Shown here: in pieces, positions 44,293 to 52,628 of the stretch
Numbering within the stretch: position 1 is the first letter of the stretch
How the letters are laid out: every line of letters begins with the position of its first letter
DNA from: Hyphomicrobiales bacterium
GTDB taxonomy: Bacteria > Pseudomonadota > Alphaproteobacteria > Rhizobiales > Rhizobiaceae
DNA: 64,000 nt
Direction: 5' to 3'
NCBI GenBank assembly: GCA_900469625.1
Contig: UBXV01000010.1
Location: 104,469 to 168,468, forward strand
Notes under the pieces: model-generated
Database searches by the model: none
What the model saw: only the letters and a program-made list of their open reading frames with translations
What the model was told of the DNA's origin: nothing
Position numbers and translations under genes: made by a program

Positions 44293-45801
44293 ATGATGGA
44301 ACTCTTCAGCAATCTCGCCCTCGGCTTTGCCACGGCCGCCTCGCCGGAAAACCTGTTCTTCTGCCTGATCGGCGTTCTGCTCGGCACGCTGATCGGCGTA
44401 CTGCCCGGCATCGGCGCCACCGCGACCATCGCCATGCTGCTGCCGATCACCTTTCAGCTGGAGCCTGTCTCCTCGCTGATCATGCTGGCCGGCATCTACT
44501 ACGGCGCCCAGTATGGCGGATCCACCACGGCGATCCTCATCAACATGCCGGGCGAATCCTCGTCAGCCGTGACCGCGATCGACGGCTACCAGATGGCCCG
44601 TAAGGGCCGCGCCGGGGCAGCGCTCGCGATCGCCGCCCTCGGTTCGTTCTTTGCCGGCACGGTCTCGACCTTCCTCGTCGCGGTCTTCGCGCCGCCTTTG
44701 ACCGTGATCGCTCTGAAGTTCGGCGCGGCGGAATACTTCTCGCTGATGATCGTCGGCCTCGTCTCCTCGATCGCGCTCGCGCACGGATCGATCGTCAAGG
44801 CACTAGCCATGGTCGCGCTCGGGCTCCTGCTCGGTCTCGTCGGCACCGACATCTACACCGGCACGCCGCGCTTCACGCTCGGGATCAGGGAATATTCCGA
44901 CGGGCTCAATTTCGTGGCGCTCGCGGTCGGCGTCTTCGGCATCGCCGAGATCCTTCGCAATCTCGAAAATGAACGCACGCGCGAAGTGCTGATGGCCAAG
45001 GTGACGGGCCTGTTGCCCTCCCGCGAGGACTTCAAGCGGATGGTCGGCCCGGTCCTGCGCGGCACGGCGATCGGCTCTGCGCTCGGCATCCTGCCGGGTG
45101 GCGGCGCCATCCTTGCGGCCTTCGCCTCCTATACCGTCGAAAAGCGTGTCTCAGACCGGCCCGAAGAGTTCGGTCACGGCGCCATCGCAGGCGTCGCGGG
45201 GCCCGAAAGCGCCAACAATGCCGGCGCCCAGACCTCGTTCATCCCGCTATTGACCCTCGGCATTCCGGCAAACCCGGTCATGGCGCTGATGATCGGCGCA
45301 ATGATCATCCAGGGCATCGTGCCCGGACCGAATGTCGCATCGGAACAACCGGCGCTCTTCTGGGGCATCATCGCCTCGATGTGGATCGGCAACCTGATGC
45401 TGGTGGTGCTGAACCTGCCCTTGATCGGGCTGTGGGTGCGGCTGCTGAAGATCCCTTACTACGTGCTCTTCCCGATCATCATGGCGTTCTGCTCGATCGG
45501 CGTCTACAGCGTCAACTCCAACGTCTACGACCTCTATGCGGTCGCCTTCTTCGGCCTTGTCGGTTACCTGCTGTTGAAGCTGCGGTGCGAACCGGCGCCG
45601 CTGCTGCTCGGCTTCGTGCTCGGCCCGCTGCTCGAAGAAAATCTGCGGCGGGCGATGATCCTGTCGCGTGGCGATCCGACCACCTTCGTCACCCGTCCGA
45701 TCAGCGCCATCCTGCTGCTGATTGCCGCCATCGTGCTGGTGGTGGTGTTCCTGCCGAGCGTCAAGGCCAAGCGCGAGCAGGTCTTCGTCGAGGAGGATTG
45801 A
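44293..45801 (+). CDS. tctA: Tripartite tricarboxylate transporter large permease (TctA family)
   Basis: A 502-residue inner-membrane carrier with about 12 hydrophobic segments. TctA marks: GTLIGVLPGIGATATIAMLL, YYGAQYGGSTTAILINMPGE, IGSALGILPGGGAILAAFAS, GPESANNAGAQTSFIPLLTL and MLPGFVLGPLLEENLRRA-type ending (GFVLGPLLEENLRRAM). The start could be ATG 44293 or the adjacent ATG 44296, which has the better AGGAG spacing. With TctB and TctC it forms an ion-coupled carboxylate importer. No TctDE two-component genes are nearby. Confidence 0.92.
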   Translation: MMELFSNLALGFATAASPENLFFCLIGVLLGTLIGVLPGIGATATIAMLLPITFQLEPVSSLIMLAGIYYGAQYGGSTTAILINMPGESSSAVTAIDGYQMARKGRAGAALAIAALGSFFAGTVSTFLVAVFAPPLTVIALKFGAAEYFSLMIVGLVSSIALAHGSIVKALAMVALGLLLGLVGTDIYTGTPRFTLGIREYSDGLNFVALAVGVFGIAEILRNLENERTREVLMAKVTGLLPSREDFKRMVGPVLRGTAIGSALGILPGGGAILAAFASYTVEKRVSDRPEEFGHGAIAGVAGPESANNAGAQTSFIPLLTLGIPANPVMALMIGAMIIQGIVPGPNVASEQPALFWGIIASMWIGNLMLVVLNLPLIGLWVRLLKIPYYVLFPIIMAFCSIGVYSVNSNVYDLYAVAFFGLVGYLLLKLRCEPAPLLLGFVLGPLLEENLRRAMILSRGDPTTFVTRPISAILLLIAAIVLVVVFLPSVKAKREQVFVEED

Positions 45802-45908
45802 TTAGGGGGATGCGGCATTCTGCCCCTGCGCGGTTTGCCACATTGAGCTTTGTCAAGATCATCGCCTATCCCTCAATCGACAGACCGGCACAGGGATAGG
45901 CACAACGA

Positions 45909-46307
45909 ATGAAGCCTCGCACGAGGATCAGAATGCAGCAGGCCATGCGCATGTTTTGCGCATTGGCCGTGCTGCTTCTCGGCTTCGCGCATCAGGCGCC
46001 CTCGGCCGCAGCGGCGCTGACGCCCGCTGAGCGCGCCGCGTTCTCGCTGCCCGACGGTTCCCTGCCCGATCTCTGCCTGCCCGGAACCCCGGATGACGGC
46101 AGCGGCAAGAAAATCTCCCACAGCCATTTCTGCGGCGCCTGCCGTGTCTTCTGGGACCTGTTGCCAGCACCGGCAGATGCCGCGCACACGATCGTGCGAA
46201 AGACCGGGGCGGTGTTGCCACCTTCGCAACCTGTCGCCTCCGCCCGCGCCCACCTTCCACCGAACGCGAGCCCGCGTGGGCCACCAGCGTCGGGGTTCAA
46301 CTTCTGA
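45909..46307 (+). CDS. Secreted DUF2946-like small protein
   Basis: A 132-residue protein with an N-terminal signal (MQQAMRMFCALAVLLLGFAH) and a Cys/His segment SHSHFCGACRVF, an arrangement seen in DUF2946-type proteins sometimes found beside copper genes. Metal binding by the His and Cys residues is a guess. It lies 98 bp upstream of a Crp/Fnr-type regulator and separated from it by a perfect palindrome. It may start at 45933 instead of 45909. Confidence 0.65.
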   Translation: MKPRTRIRMQQAMRMFCALAVLLLGFAHQAPSAAAALTPAERAAFSLPDGSLPDLCLPGTPDDGSGKKISHSHFCGACRVFWDLLPAPADAAHTIVRKTGAVLPPSQPVASARAHLPPNASPRGPPASGFNF

Positions 46308-46313
46308 GCCCCA

Positions 46314-46333
46314 CGTCACGACCGATCGTGACG
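46314..46333. repeat. Perfect palindrome between DUF2946-like and Crp/Fnr-type genes
   Basis: CGTCACGA (46314-46321) and TCGTGACG (46326-46333) around CCGA. It could be an operator for the regulator that follows or an RNA hairpin ending the first gene; it does not match the TTGAT-N4-ATCAA Fnr box. Confidence 0.45.
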
Positions 46334-46406
46334 AAACGTTGATGCCTGATCTCCGGCGCGTCGCAGAGCGACGATCCCGGTGAGGTCGCAAGATGGATCG
46401 CCTGCC

Positions 46407-47087
46407 ATGCCCGATACCATGACTTTCGCGGAAACGACGCTTCCGCCCCCGACCGCATTTTCGACCAAGACGCTTTCCCCAAACCGGCAGCGCCTCGTTG
46501 GCGAACACGCGACATTGCTGTTTCAGGGTGGGCGCAACCGCCATCTCTACAGGGTCGTCGACGGCTGTGTGGCGCTGTCCCAATTGCTCGACGACGGCCG
46601 TCGCCAGATCACCGATGTGCTTGGCCCCGGGCGCCTGTTCGGCTTCACGCATGATGGCCGCAACATCGCCACCGCCGAAACACTGACCTTCGCCCGCATC
46701 GAAACGCTTGCTGGCAGCCAGGTCGAAGATTGCGATCACGGGCCGGACGTCGCCACCGAACTCAAGGCGACATTGCACCGAATGCAGGCGCACGCCACCC
46801 TGCTCGGCCGGAAGACCGCAACCGAGAAGGTTGCGACCGCGCTCATCGATCTCGCGGACCAGTTCGCCTGGCGCGGCCGCGCCGCAAACCGGAACCTGTT
46901 CAGCTTCAACCTCTATCTCTCGCGCGCCGATCTCGCCGATTGGCTGGGCCTGACGGTCGAGACGGTCAGCCGCTGTCTCAACCGCTTCAAGCGCGACGGC
47001 CTGATCGACTTCAACCACCCGAAGACGGTGCGCATCCTCGATGAGCAGCAATTGCGGACGATGGCCGGATTGGCGCGCCGCGACTGA
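46407..47087 (+). CDS. Crp/Fnr-family regulator
   Basis: A 226-residue regulator with a cyclic-nucleotide-binding-like beta barrel (LVGEHATLLFQGGRNRHLYR, VVDGCVALSQLLDDGRRQIT, DVLGPGRLFGF) and a C-terminal HTH of FixK/Fnr type (LSRADLADWLGLTVETVSRC, LNRFKRDGLIDF). It lacks the N-terminal cysteine cluster of oxygen-sensing Fnr, so it is closer to FixK or other Fe-S-free members. ATG 46407 is preferred over GTG 46380. Targets are unknown; its flanking palindrome is a candidate. Confidence 0.88.
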   Translation: MPDTMTFAETTLPPPTAFSTKTLSPNRQRLVGEHATLLFQGGRNRHLYRVVDGCVALSQLLDDGRRQITDVLGPGRLFGFTHDGRNIATAETLTFARIETLAGSQVEDCDHGPDVATELKATLHRMQAHATLLGRKTATEKVATALIDLADQFAWRGRAANRNLFSFNLYLSRADLADWLGLTVETVSRCLNRFKRDGLIDFNHPKTVRILDEQQLRTMAGLARRD

Positions 47088-47162
47088 ACCCTCGCCCATG
47101 ACCGGCGACCCCAACAGATCACGGTGGGCGCGACGCCCACCCCGACGAAAGGCTTGAATACA

Positions 47163-47378
47163 ATGATTGCGAAAATGGTTTATCACGTGCCGGTGTTCGG
47201 CTGGATGCTCAAGGAGGCTGTTCGCGGCTCCGGCACCGCCAAGGTGCTGTTCCTCGTCAACTGTATCTTGATGTGGCTGCTGGCGATCGTGACGTTTGGT
47301 TATCCGGCGATCATCCTTCCCGCGCTCGCGATGGTGCTGGTGGTGTTCGTTCTCCTGATCCTGATCACGACGGGCTGA
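47163..47378 (+). CDS. Small membrane protein
   Basis: A 71-residue protein with an N-terminal amphipathic part (MIAKMVYHVPVFGWMLKEAV) and two hydrophobic helices (VLFLVNCILMWLLAIVTF and IILPALAMVLVVFVLLILIT). Start ATG 47163 has AAAGG upstream; an in-frame ATG at 47124 is possible. I recognise no family. It follows the Crp/Fnr-type gene by 75 bp and is convergent with acdR, so it may belong to the regulator's transcript. Confidence 0.72.
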   Translation: MIAKMVYHVPVFGWMLKEAVRGSGTAKVLFLVNCILMWLLAIVTFGYPAIILPALAMVLVVFVLLILITTG

Positions 47379-47392
47379 GCGTCGCAGCGCGC

Positions 47393-47857
47393 TCAGAAGT
47401 CGAGCGCAGCGTTGTCGACCACTTCTTTCATCACGAAGAACGTGCGGGTCTGGCGCACGCCCGGCAGCGCGATCAGTTGCGTCCCATGGATGCGGTTGAA
47501 GTCGGCCATGTCGCCGACACGGATCTTCAGGAAATAGTCGAAGTCGCCGGCGACGAGGTGGCAGTCGAGAATGAACTTCAGCTTTTCGACGGCCTTCTCG
47601 AATTCGCGGAAACTCTCCGGCGTCGAGCGGTCAAGAACCACGCCGACCATGACCAGCGCGCCGCGATCGACCTTTTGCGGCGCCACCAGCGCGCGCACAT
47701 TGCTGATGTAGCCTTCCTCGAACAGCCGCTGCGTCCGGCGGTGGCAGGTCGCCGCGCTGACATCGACCATCTGCGCCAGCTCGGCATTGGTCAGCCGGCC
47801 GTTCTTCTGCAACAGCCGCAGCATCTTGAGGTCGATCCGATCGAGTTCGCCCTGCAT
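47393..47857 (-). CDS. acdR: Lrp/AsnC-family regulator of ACC deaminase
   Basis: A 154-residue Lrp-type regulator: N-terminal HTH (LDRIDLKMLRLLQKNGRLTN, AELAQMVDVSAATCHRRTQRL) and C-terminal RAM ligand domain (GVVLDRSTPESFREF, CHLVAGDFDYFLKIRVGD). ATG 47857 is chosen for GGAAG 8 bp upstream; the open frame continues to 47932. It is divergent from acdS across 159 bp, the arrangement known for AcdR, which activates acdS in response to ACC and leucine-type signals in other proteobacteria. Confidence 0.88.
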   Translation of the reverse strand: MQGELDRIDLKMLRLLQKNGRLTNAELAQMVDVSAATCHRRTQRLFEEGYISNVRALVAPQKVDRGALVMVGVVLDRSTPESFREFEKAVEKLKFILDCHLVAGDFDYFLKIRVGDMADFNRIHGTQLIALPGVRQTRTFFVMKEVVDNAALDF

Positions 47858-48016
47858 GGAAGATTCTTCCTTTCTGCCCATAATTAACGGAAGTGAATCA
47901 TTACTATCTGCCATTCGCCAAGAGAACAGCAAAATTATGGAATGATATTAGAGAGCACCTTTCAGCCATGGGGTGATAGCGTTTCCTGACTTTCACAGCA
48001 AAAGGAAGGGAACAGC

Positions 48017-49030
48017 ATGCTCAAGAAGTTCGAACGCTACCCACTCACCTTCGGGCCGACGCACATCGAAAAGCTCGACCGGCTCTCGAGCCATCTGGGT
48101 GGCAAGGTCGAGATCTATGCCAAGCGTGACGACTGCAATTCGGGCCTGGCCTTCGGCGGCAACAAGCTGCGCAAACTCGAATACATCATCCCGGATGCAC
48201 TGCGCTCCGGCGCCGATACGCTGGTGTCGATCGGCGGCGTGCAATCGAACCACACCCGCATGATCGCCGCCGTCGCGGCCAAGATCGGCTTCAAGTGCCG
48301 GCTGGTGCAGGAGAGCTGGGTGCCGCGTGAAGACGCCGTCTATGACCGCGTCGGCAACATCATGCTCAGCCGCATCATGGGCGCCGACGTCCAGATGGTG
48401 GACGAGGGTTTCGACATCGGCATCCGCCAGAGCTGGGAGGATGCGATCGAGGACGTCAAGGCGCGCGGCGGCAAGCCCTATGCCATCCCTGCCGGCGCCT
48501 CCGTGCACAAATATGGCGGGCTTGGCTATGTCGGCTTTGCCGAGGAAGTACGAGCGCAGGAAGAGGAGCTCGGCTTCAAGTTCGACTATATCGTCGTGTG
48601 CACCGTCACCGGCTCGACCCACGCCGGCATGCTTGTCGGCTTTGCCGCCGATGGCCGCCAGCGACGGGTGATCGGCATCGACGCGTCCTTCACACCGGCG
48701 CAAACCAGGGCACAGGTGCTCGAGATCGCCCGCAGGACCGCAGACCTGGTCGAACTCGGCAAGGATCTCGTGGAAGGCGACGTGGTGCTGCTCGAGGATT
48801 ATGCCTACCCCGTCTATGGCGTGCCCTCGGAAGAGACCAAGGCGGCGATCCGGCTCTGCGCGCGGCTCGAGGGTATGATCACCGACCCCGTCTACGAGGG
48901 CAAGTCGATGCAGGGCATGATCGATCTCGTTCGCAAGGGCTATTTCCCCGAGGGGTCAAGGGTCCTTTACGCCCATCTCGGCGGCGCCCCCGCTCTCAAC
49001 GGCTACGGTTACACGTTCCGCAACGGCTGA
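48017..49030 (+). CDS. acdS: 1-Aminocyclopropane-1-carboxylate (ACC) deaminase
   Basis: A 337-residue PLP enzyme converting the plant ethylene precursor ACC to 2-oxobutyrate and ammonia. The PLP lysine is K50 in [10 protein letters not shown]. The residues that separate true deaminases from D-cysteine desulfhydrases are those of a deaminase: Glu in [12 protein letters not shown] and Leu in [12 protein letters not shown]. Start follows GGAAGGGAACAGC. The AT-rich 47858-48016 gap is shared with acdR and should hold Lrp-type sites, though none is clear to me. It lowers plant ethylene and marks plant association. Confidence 0.95.
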   Translation: MLKKFERYPLTFGPTHIEKLDRLSSHLGGKVEIYAKRDDCNSGLAFGGNKLRKLEYIIPDALRSGADTLVSIGGVQSNHTRMIAAVAAKIGFKCRLVQESWVPREDAVYDRVGNIMLSRIMGADVQMVDEGFDIGIRQSWEDAIEDVKARGGKPYAIPAGASVHKYGGLGYVGFAEEVRAQEEELGFKFDYIVVCTVTGSTHAGMLVGFAADGRQRRVIGIDASFTPAQTRAQVLEIARRTADLVELGKDLVEGDVVLLEDYAYPVYGVPSEETKAAIRLCARLEGMITDPVYEGKSMQGMIDLVRKGYFPEGSRVLYAHLGGAPALNGYGYTFRNG

Positions 49031-49053
49031 CATCGGCGGCCACGGACCGGATC

Positions 49054-49087
49054 GCGAGCAACGGTCACCAACCGGGCCGTTGCTCGC
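49054..49087 (+). terminator. Hairpin downstream of acdS
   Basis: GCGAGCAACGG (49054-49064) and CCGTTGCTCGC (49077-49087) form a perfect 11-bp stem with a 12-nt loop, 24 nt after the acdS stop. No T-tract follows; it lies between convergent genes and may be a factor-assisted terminator. Confidence 0.5.
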
Positions 49088-49140
49088 CCGCCCTGCCGCC
49101 TCGCGCAACATCGTTATCACGCACGACACACGCGCGGATT

Positions 49141-49839
49141 TCAGGCAAGCGCGAGATCGACCGCCGCAAGCGCATGAAGCTCGGTGGTATCGAAGACCGG
49201 CACCGGACTGTCGGCTTGCGAAATCAGCAGCATGATTTCGGTGCAGCCCATGATCACGGCCTGGGCGCCGCGATCGACAAGCCGCTGGATCACCTGCCGA
49301 TAGGCGTCGCGCGAGGCGTCCTCGACGCGCCCGACCACCAGCTCGCGATAGATGATGTCGTGCACGATCTTGCGGTCCGCGTCATCAGGCACGATCACGT
49401 CCAGCCCATGGCGCTCGATCAGCCGCCCCTTGTAGAACTCCTGCTCCATCGTGAAGGCGGTGCCTAGCAGGCCGACGCGGCTGAGGCCGAGCGCCTTGAT
49501 TTTTTCCGCCGTTGGATCGGCAATATGCAGAAGCGGAATGGCGACGGCAGCCGAAACCTGATCGGCCATGCGATGCATGGTGTTGGTGCAGATCACCAGG
49601 AAATCCGCGCCACCGGCCTCAAGGTGCCGGGCGGCGGCTGTCATCTCCTCCGTCAGGGCAGCCCAGTCGCCGCCATGCTGCAGTCGCTCGATCTCGCCGA
49701 AATCCATCGACCACATCAGGCTCTTTGCCGAATGCACGCCGCCGAGCCGCGCCCGGACCTCCTGGTTGACGATACGATAGTACTGCGCCGAGCTTTCCCA
49801 GCTCATGCCGCCGATCAATCCCATGACCTTCAACGTCAT
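49141..49839 (-). CDS. Aspartate/glutamate racemase family protein
   Basis: A 232-residue protein of the cofactor-independent Asp/Glu racemase family with both catalytic cysteines: VICTNTMHRM (first) and IMGCTEIMLL (second), plus MGLIGGMSWESSAQYYRIVN at the start. This subtype (YgeA-like) acts on amino acids such as aspartate, glutamate or homoserine. ATG 49839 is preceded by GGGAGGGGA; the ATG at 49824 (MGLIGG) is an alternative. It is convergent with acdS. Physiological substrate not assignable. Confidence 0.88.
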   Translation of the reverse strand: MTLKVMGLIGGMSWESSAQYYRIVNQEVRARLGGVHSAKSLMWSMDFGEIERLQHGGDWAALTEEMTAAARHLEAGGADFLVICTNTMHRMADQVSAAVAIPLLHIADPTAEKIKALGLSRVGLLGTAFTMEQEFYKGRLIERHGLDVIVPDDADRKIVHDIIYRELVVGRVEDASRDAYRQVIQRLVDRGAQAVIMGCTEIMLLISQADSPVPVFDTTELHALAAVDLALA

Positions 49840-49932
49840 TCCCCTCCCAATGAAAGCGATCCCAAGCCTTGTGACCCGGATCTCTGCCACATCCCGAAGC
49901 CTGCACCAAGCACCGTCGCTCCAAATTCAGCG

Positions 49933-50661
49933 TCACCGAAAGGCGCTCGACCCCTCATCAACCGCATGCCACACGTCGCCCCCGCAGCGCGGACATGGCG
50001 CCACCGTCTCGCCCGCGGCGACCTCGAGAACCTCGGCGCATCGCACGCAGGCGAGGCGGCGTCTTTCGCCGGCACCCTCGCCTGCACGAACTTCCTTGGG
50101 CTTGCTGACGTCCCAGGGCGGCTCGATCACCAGGCCTGGCCGGGTCGAGGCGTCATCTGATGTGAAGACCGACAGCAGGCCATTGGTTTCGAAATAGGCG
50201 GCGCGCACCTCGCCGAGATGCCGCACCTGCTTCAAGCGCAACTGCTCGAACAGCTCGTCATGGCCGACATTCATCCGCTTCAGCGCCTTCCACAGGATGC
50301 CGCCATCGCGCACCACCTCGATGCTGATGCCCTCGATCACGTCTTCGAGCTTGCGGTTGCGCGCGACGATGTAGCTCAACGCCTTGTCGAGCAGGACGAC
50401 GACGGTGATGACGACCATGCAATGGATGAGCGGCACGTCGGGATAGAACATCGCGTCACCCACCGCCGAGCCGAGCGCGATCACCAGCAGGAACTCCACC
50501 AGCGACAGCTGGCCAATCGAGCGGCTGCCGATCCAACGGATCAGGAACAGCGTATAGGCGTAGATGATCACCGTCCGCAGCGCGATTTCGAGCAGAAAAA
50601 GGGGCGGCGCCTCACCGAACACCATCCGCCCGAGATCGAAAGCCACAACAGGCTCATCCAT
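49933..50661 (-). CDS. DUF421 (YetF-like) membrane protein with C-terminal zinc ribbon
   Basis: A 242-residue protein with three hydrophobic helices in the first ~90 residues, the DUF421 soluble region (RNRKLEDVIEGISIEVVRDG, LKQVRHLGEVRAAYFETNG, DDASTRPGLVIEPPW) and a short C-terminal zinc-ribbon with CVRC and CPRC pairs about 20 residues apart. DUF421 proteins of Bacillus are linked to spores or stress; function is unknown. Start follows GGAGGAGGACGACC. Divergent from csbD, in the stress-gene block. Confidence 0.85.
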   Translation of the reverse strand: MDEPVVAFDLGRMVFGEAPPLFLLEIALRTVIIYAYTLFLIRWIGSRSIGQLSLVEFLLVIALGSAVGDAMFYPDVPLIHCMVVITVVVLLDKALSYIVARNRKLEDVIEGISIEVVRDGGILWKALKRMNVGHDELFEQLRLKQVRHLGEVRAAYFETNGLLSVFTSDDASTRPGLVIEPPWDVSKPKEVRAGEGAGERRRLACVRCAEVLEVAAGETVAPCPRCGGDVWHAVDEGSSAFR

Positions 50662-50805
50662 GGTCGTCCTCCTCCAGAATGCGCCGCCACATCAGGGCGC
50701 TTGCCTGTTGCTTAACTGTGGCGATCGGGCGGAAAGACGAGAGGAGACGCGCGCGTTCGAGCGAAAACGACGGGCAGAGACATCGAACTTTTTGGACGCG
50801 GCGAT

Positions 50806-50830
50806 TGAACCAAAGCCGATGCCAGGCGTT
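50806..50830 (+). promoter_or_regulatory. EcfG-like stress promoter upstream of csbD
   Basis: TGAAC (50806-50810), 16-bp spacer, CGTT (50827-50830): one mismatch to the alphaproteobacterial general-stress sigma consensus GGAAC-N16/17-CGTT, 38 bp before the csbD start. Confidence 0.55.
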
Positions 50831-50868
50831 TGTCTACCAGTACAACCAAAACGTCAGGAGATGCGAAG

Positions 50869-51069
50869 ATGGATTGGAATCGTGTTGAAGGCAACTGGAA
50901 GCAGTTCAAGGGCAAGGTCAAGGAACAGTGGGGTAAGCTCACCGACGATGACCTCGACCAGATCGCCGGCAAGCGGGATCAGCTGGAAGGCAAGATCCAG
51001 GAACGCTACGGCATCGAGAAGGACCGCGCCCGCCGCGACATCGACGATTGGTATGGCCGCCAGAACTAA
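50869..51069 (+). CDS. CsbD family stress protein
   Basis: A 66-residue hydrophilic protein with the CsbD pattern MDWNRVEGNWKQFKGKVKEQ, WGKLTDDDLDQIAGKRDQLE and GKIQERYGI. ATG 50869 has AGGAG 8 bp upstream. CsbD-type proteins are abundant general-stress proteins of unknown mechanism. An EcfG-like promoter precedes it and an intrinsic terminator follows it, so it is a single-gene unit. Confidence 0.93.
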   Translation: MDWNRVEGNWKQFKGKVKEQWGKLTDDDLDQIAGKRDQLEGKIQERYGIEKDRARRDIDDWYGRQN

Positions 51070-51086
51070 CGGTCAACAAGTCTTCA

Positions 51087-51113
51087 AAACCCCGCCTCGG
51101 CGGGGTTTTTTTG
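51087..51113 (+). terminator. Intrinsic terminator of csbD
   Basis: CCCCGC (51090-51095) pairs with GCGGGG (51100-51105) around CTCG, flanked by AAAA and followed by TTTTTTT. A textbook terminator 18 nt after the csbD stop. Confidence 0.92.
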
Positions 51114-51121
51114 TATCTTAC

Positions 51122-51146
51122 GGAACTTTGTCCGGTTCCGCGTGTT
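51122..51146 (+). promoter_or_regulatory. EcfG-like stress promoter upstream of the small gene and metallopeptidase
   Basis: GGAAC (51122-51126), 16-bp spacer, TGTT (51143-51146): exact -35, one mismatch in -10, directly after the csbD terminator and 56 bp before the next start. Confidence 0.6.
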
Positions 51147-51201
51147 GTTGGCAGGGTCGTGAAGAACGACCACTCGGAATTCAAGGGAGAGATCGAGAAC
51201 G

Positions 51202-51402
51202 ATGGCAAGATCCACGCAAGAAAACAGGCCGACCGTTCAAAGAGAAGTGGTTCACGGCTGGAACAACATCTACGATCTGACCGAATTTATCCGTGCCTAC
51301 GACCTGCCGCCACTGGAGGCGCGGCCGCTGTTTCAGCAGCATGGCCCCTCGCGACAGGCCCTCGACGCCGCCGTGAAAGCACGCAATAGTTGTATCTTAT
51401 AA
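51202..51402 (+). CDS. Small hypothetical protein
   Basis: A 66-residue soluble protein with VVHGWNNIYDLTEFIRAYDL, PPLEARPLFQQHGPSRQALD and a short basic tail. I do not recognise the family; the composition is that of a real protein rather than a shadow frame. A purine-rich AAGGGAGAG lies about 10 bp before the ATG. It follows an EcfG-like promoter and precedes the metallopeptidase gene by 38 bp, so both are probably one stress-induced transcript. Confidence 0.6.
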   Translation: MARSTQENRPTVQREVVHGWNNIYDLTEFIRAYDLPPLEARPLFQQHGPSRQALDAAVKARNSCIL

Positions 51403-51440
51403 ACTGCTTCGACGCTCGGGAAATCCAGGGGGAGAAAGAG

Positions 51441-52511
51441 ATGCGGCTCTTTGAGTGCGGCGTCTGCGACCAGACGATCCACTTTGAAAACCGCAGCTGC
51501 ATGCGCTGCGGGTCGCAACTGGGGTTCGATCCCGTCGGGGTCGGAATGCGCGCCCTGGTGCCGCTCGACAACGGCCTCTTCCAGATCCATGGCGACACGT
51601 CACGGACGTTTCGTTTCTGCGACAACGCCGCCATCGACGTCTGCCATTGGCTGGTGCCGACCGATCAGTCCGAGCGCTATTGTGTGGCCTGTCGGCACAA
51701 CACGATTGTCCCCACAAGCGACGACGACGGCCTGGAGCGCTGGAGACGGATCGGCGTGGCGCAGCGCCATCTGTTTTACTCGCTGCTGCGCTGGCGCCTG
51801 CCGCATCCGACACGAAGCGAGGATCCCGAGGGCGGGCTCGCCTTCGAATTTCTCGCCGACACCGTCGATTCCAACGGCAATGTTATTCCGGCGATGACCG
51901 GCCACGAAAACGGGCTGATCAGCCTGCGGGCCTCAGAGGCCGACGACGTGGTGCGGGAAGGTGTGCGCGTTTCCATGAACGAGCCCTATCGCTCGCTGCT
52001 CGGTCATTTTCGCCACGAGATCGGTCACTTCTACTGGCAGCAGCTTGTCGTCGACGATCAGACGAGAACTGCGGCCCGGGCACTGTTCGGCGACGAAAGC
52101 GAGGACTATGGCGCGGCACTGGACCGCCATTACGAACAGGGGCCGCCGGAGGATTGGCAGGATCAGTTCATCAGTCCCTATGCGAGCGCCCATCCCGCAG
52201 AGGATTTCGCCGAGTGCTTCGCACACCTCTTCCATATCGTCGACACGCTGGAGACCGGCCACGCCTTCGGCATCAATATCGACCCGGTGGGGCATGAGGC
52301 GCTCGAGGCGGATATCGACTTCGATCCCTATCGTACGTCAGACGCCGATGCGCTCGTCGAGGCCTGGGTGCCGCTCAGCGTCGCGCTGAACGCCCTGCAG
52401 CGGTCGATGGGCCAACCCGACAGCTATCCCTTCGTCCTCTCCCAGCCGGTGGTCGAGAAGCTGGATTTCATCAACCGGCTGATCCGCAGCGCCGCATCTT
52501 CAAGCCGCTGA
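51441..52511 (+). CDS. Putative zinc metallopeptidase with N-terminal zinc ribbon
   Basis: A 356-residue cytoplasmic protein. A zinc ribbon is formed by C6, C9, C20 and C23; another Cys pair lies in RYCVACRHNT. The catalytic zinc motif is HEIGH (H192-H196) in GHFRHEIGHFYW, and downstream acidic HPAEDFAECFAHLFH could give the third ligand. The arrangement fits the putative zinc-binding metallopeptidase family (Peptidase_Mx type). Start follows GGGGAGAAAGAG. The proposed EcfG-like promoter at 51122 would place it in the stress regulon. Targets unknown. Confidence 0.85.
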   Translation: MRLFECGVCDQTIHFENRSCMRCGSQLGFDPVGVGMRALVPLDNGLFQIHGDTSRTFRFCDNAAIDVCHWLVPTDQSERYCVACRHNTIVPTSDDDGLERWRRIGVAQRHLFYSLLRWRLPHPTRSEDPEGGLAFEFLADTVDSNGNVIPAMTGHENGLISLRASEADDVVREGVRVSMNEPYRSLLGHFRHEIGHFYWQQLVVDDQTRTAARALFGDESEDYGAALDRHYEQGPPEDWQDQFISPYASAHPAEDFAECFAHLFHIVDTLETGHAFGINIDPVGHEALEADIDFDPYRTSDADALVEAWVPLSVALNALQRSMGQPDSYPFVLSQPVVEKLDFINRLIRSAASSSR

Positions 52512-52568
52512 GCGCAGCCCTTCACGGTTTCAAGTGCAGGGCCGGACCGCCTCCAGACGTCACCGAGC

Positions 52569-52594
52569 GGAACAAATCCACCCGGTGCAGCGTT
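52569..52594 (+). promoter_or_regulatory. EcfG consensus promoter upstream of the HWE kinase
   Basis: GGAAC (52569-52573), 17-bp spacer, CGTT (52591-52594): exact match to both boxes of the general-stress sigma factor consensus, 34 bp before the chosen kinase start. Confidence 0.75.
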
Positions 52595-52628
52595 GCTTGA
52601 GGTTAGTAAGCCGTTTGCGGAGGGATTT

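Noticed and set aside
48017-49030. D-cysteine desulfhydrase
   Set aside because: The Glu after Tyr in DPVYEGKS and the Leu in [12 protein letters not shown] are the ACC deaminase residues, and acdR is next to it.
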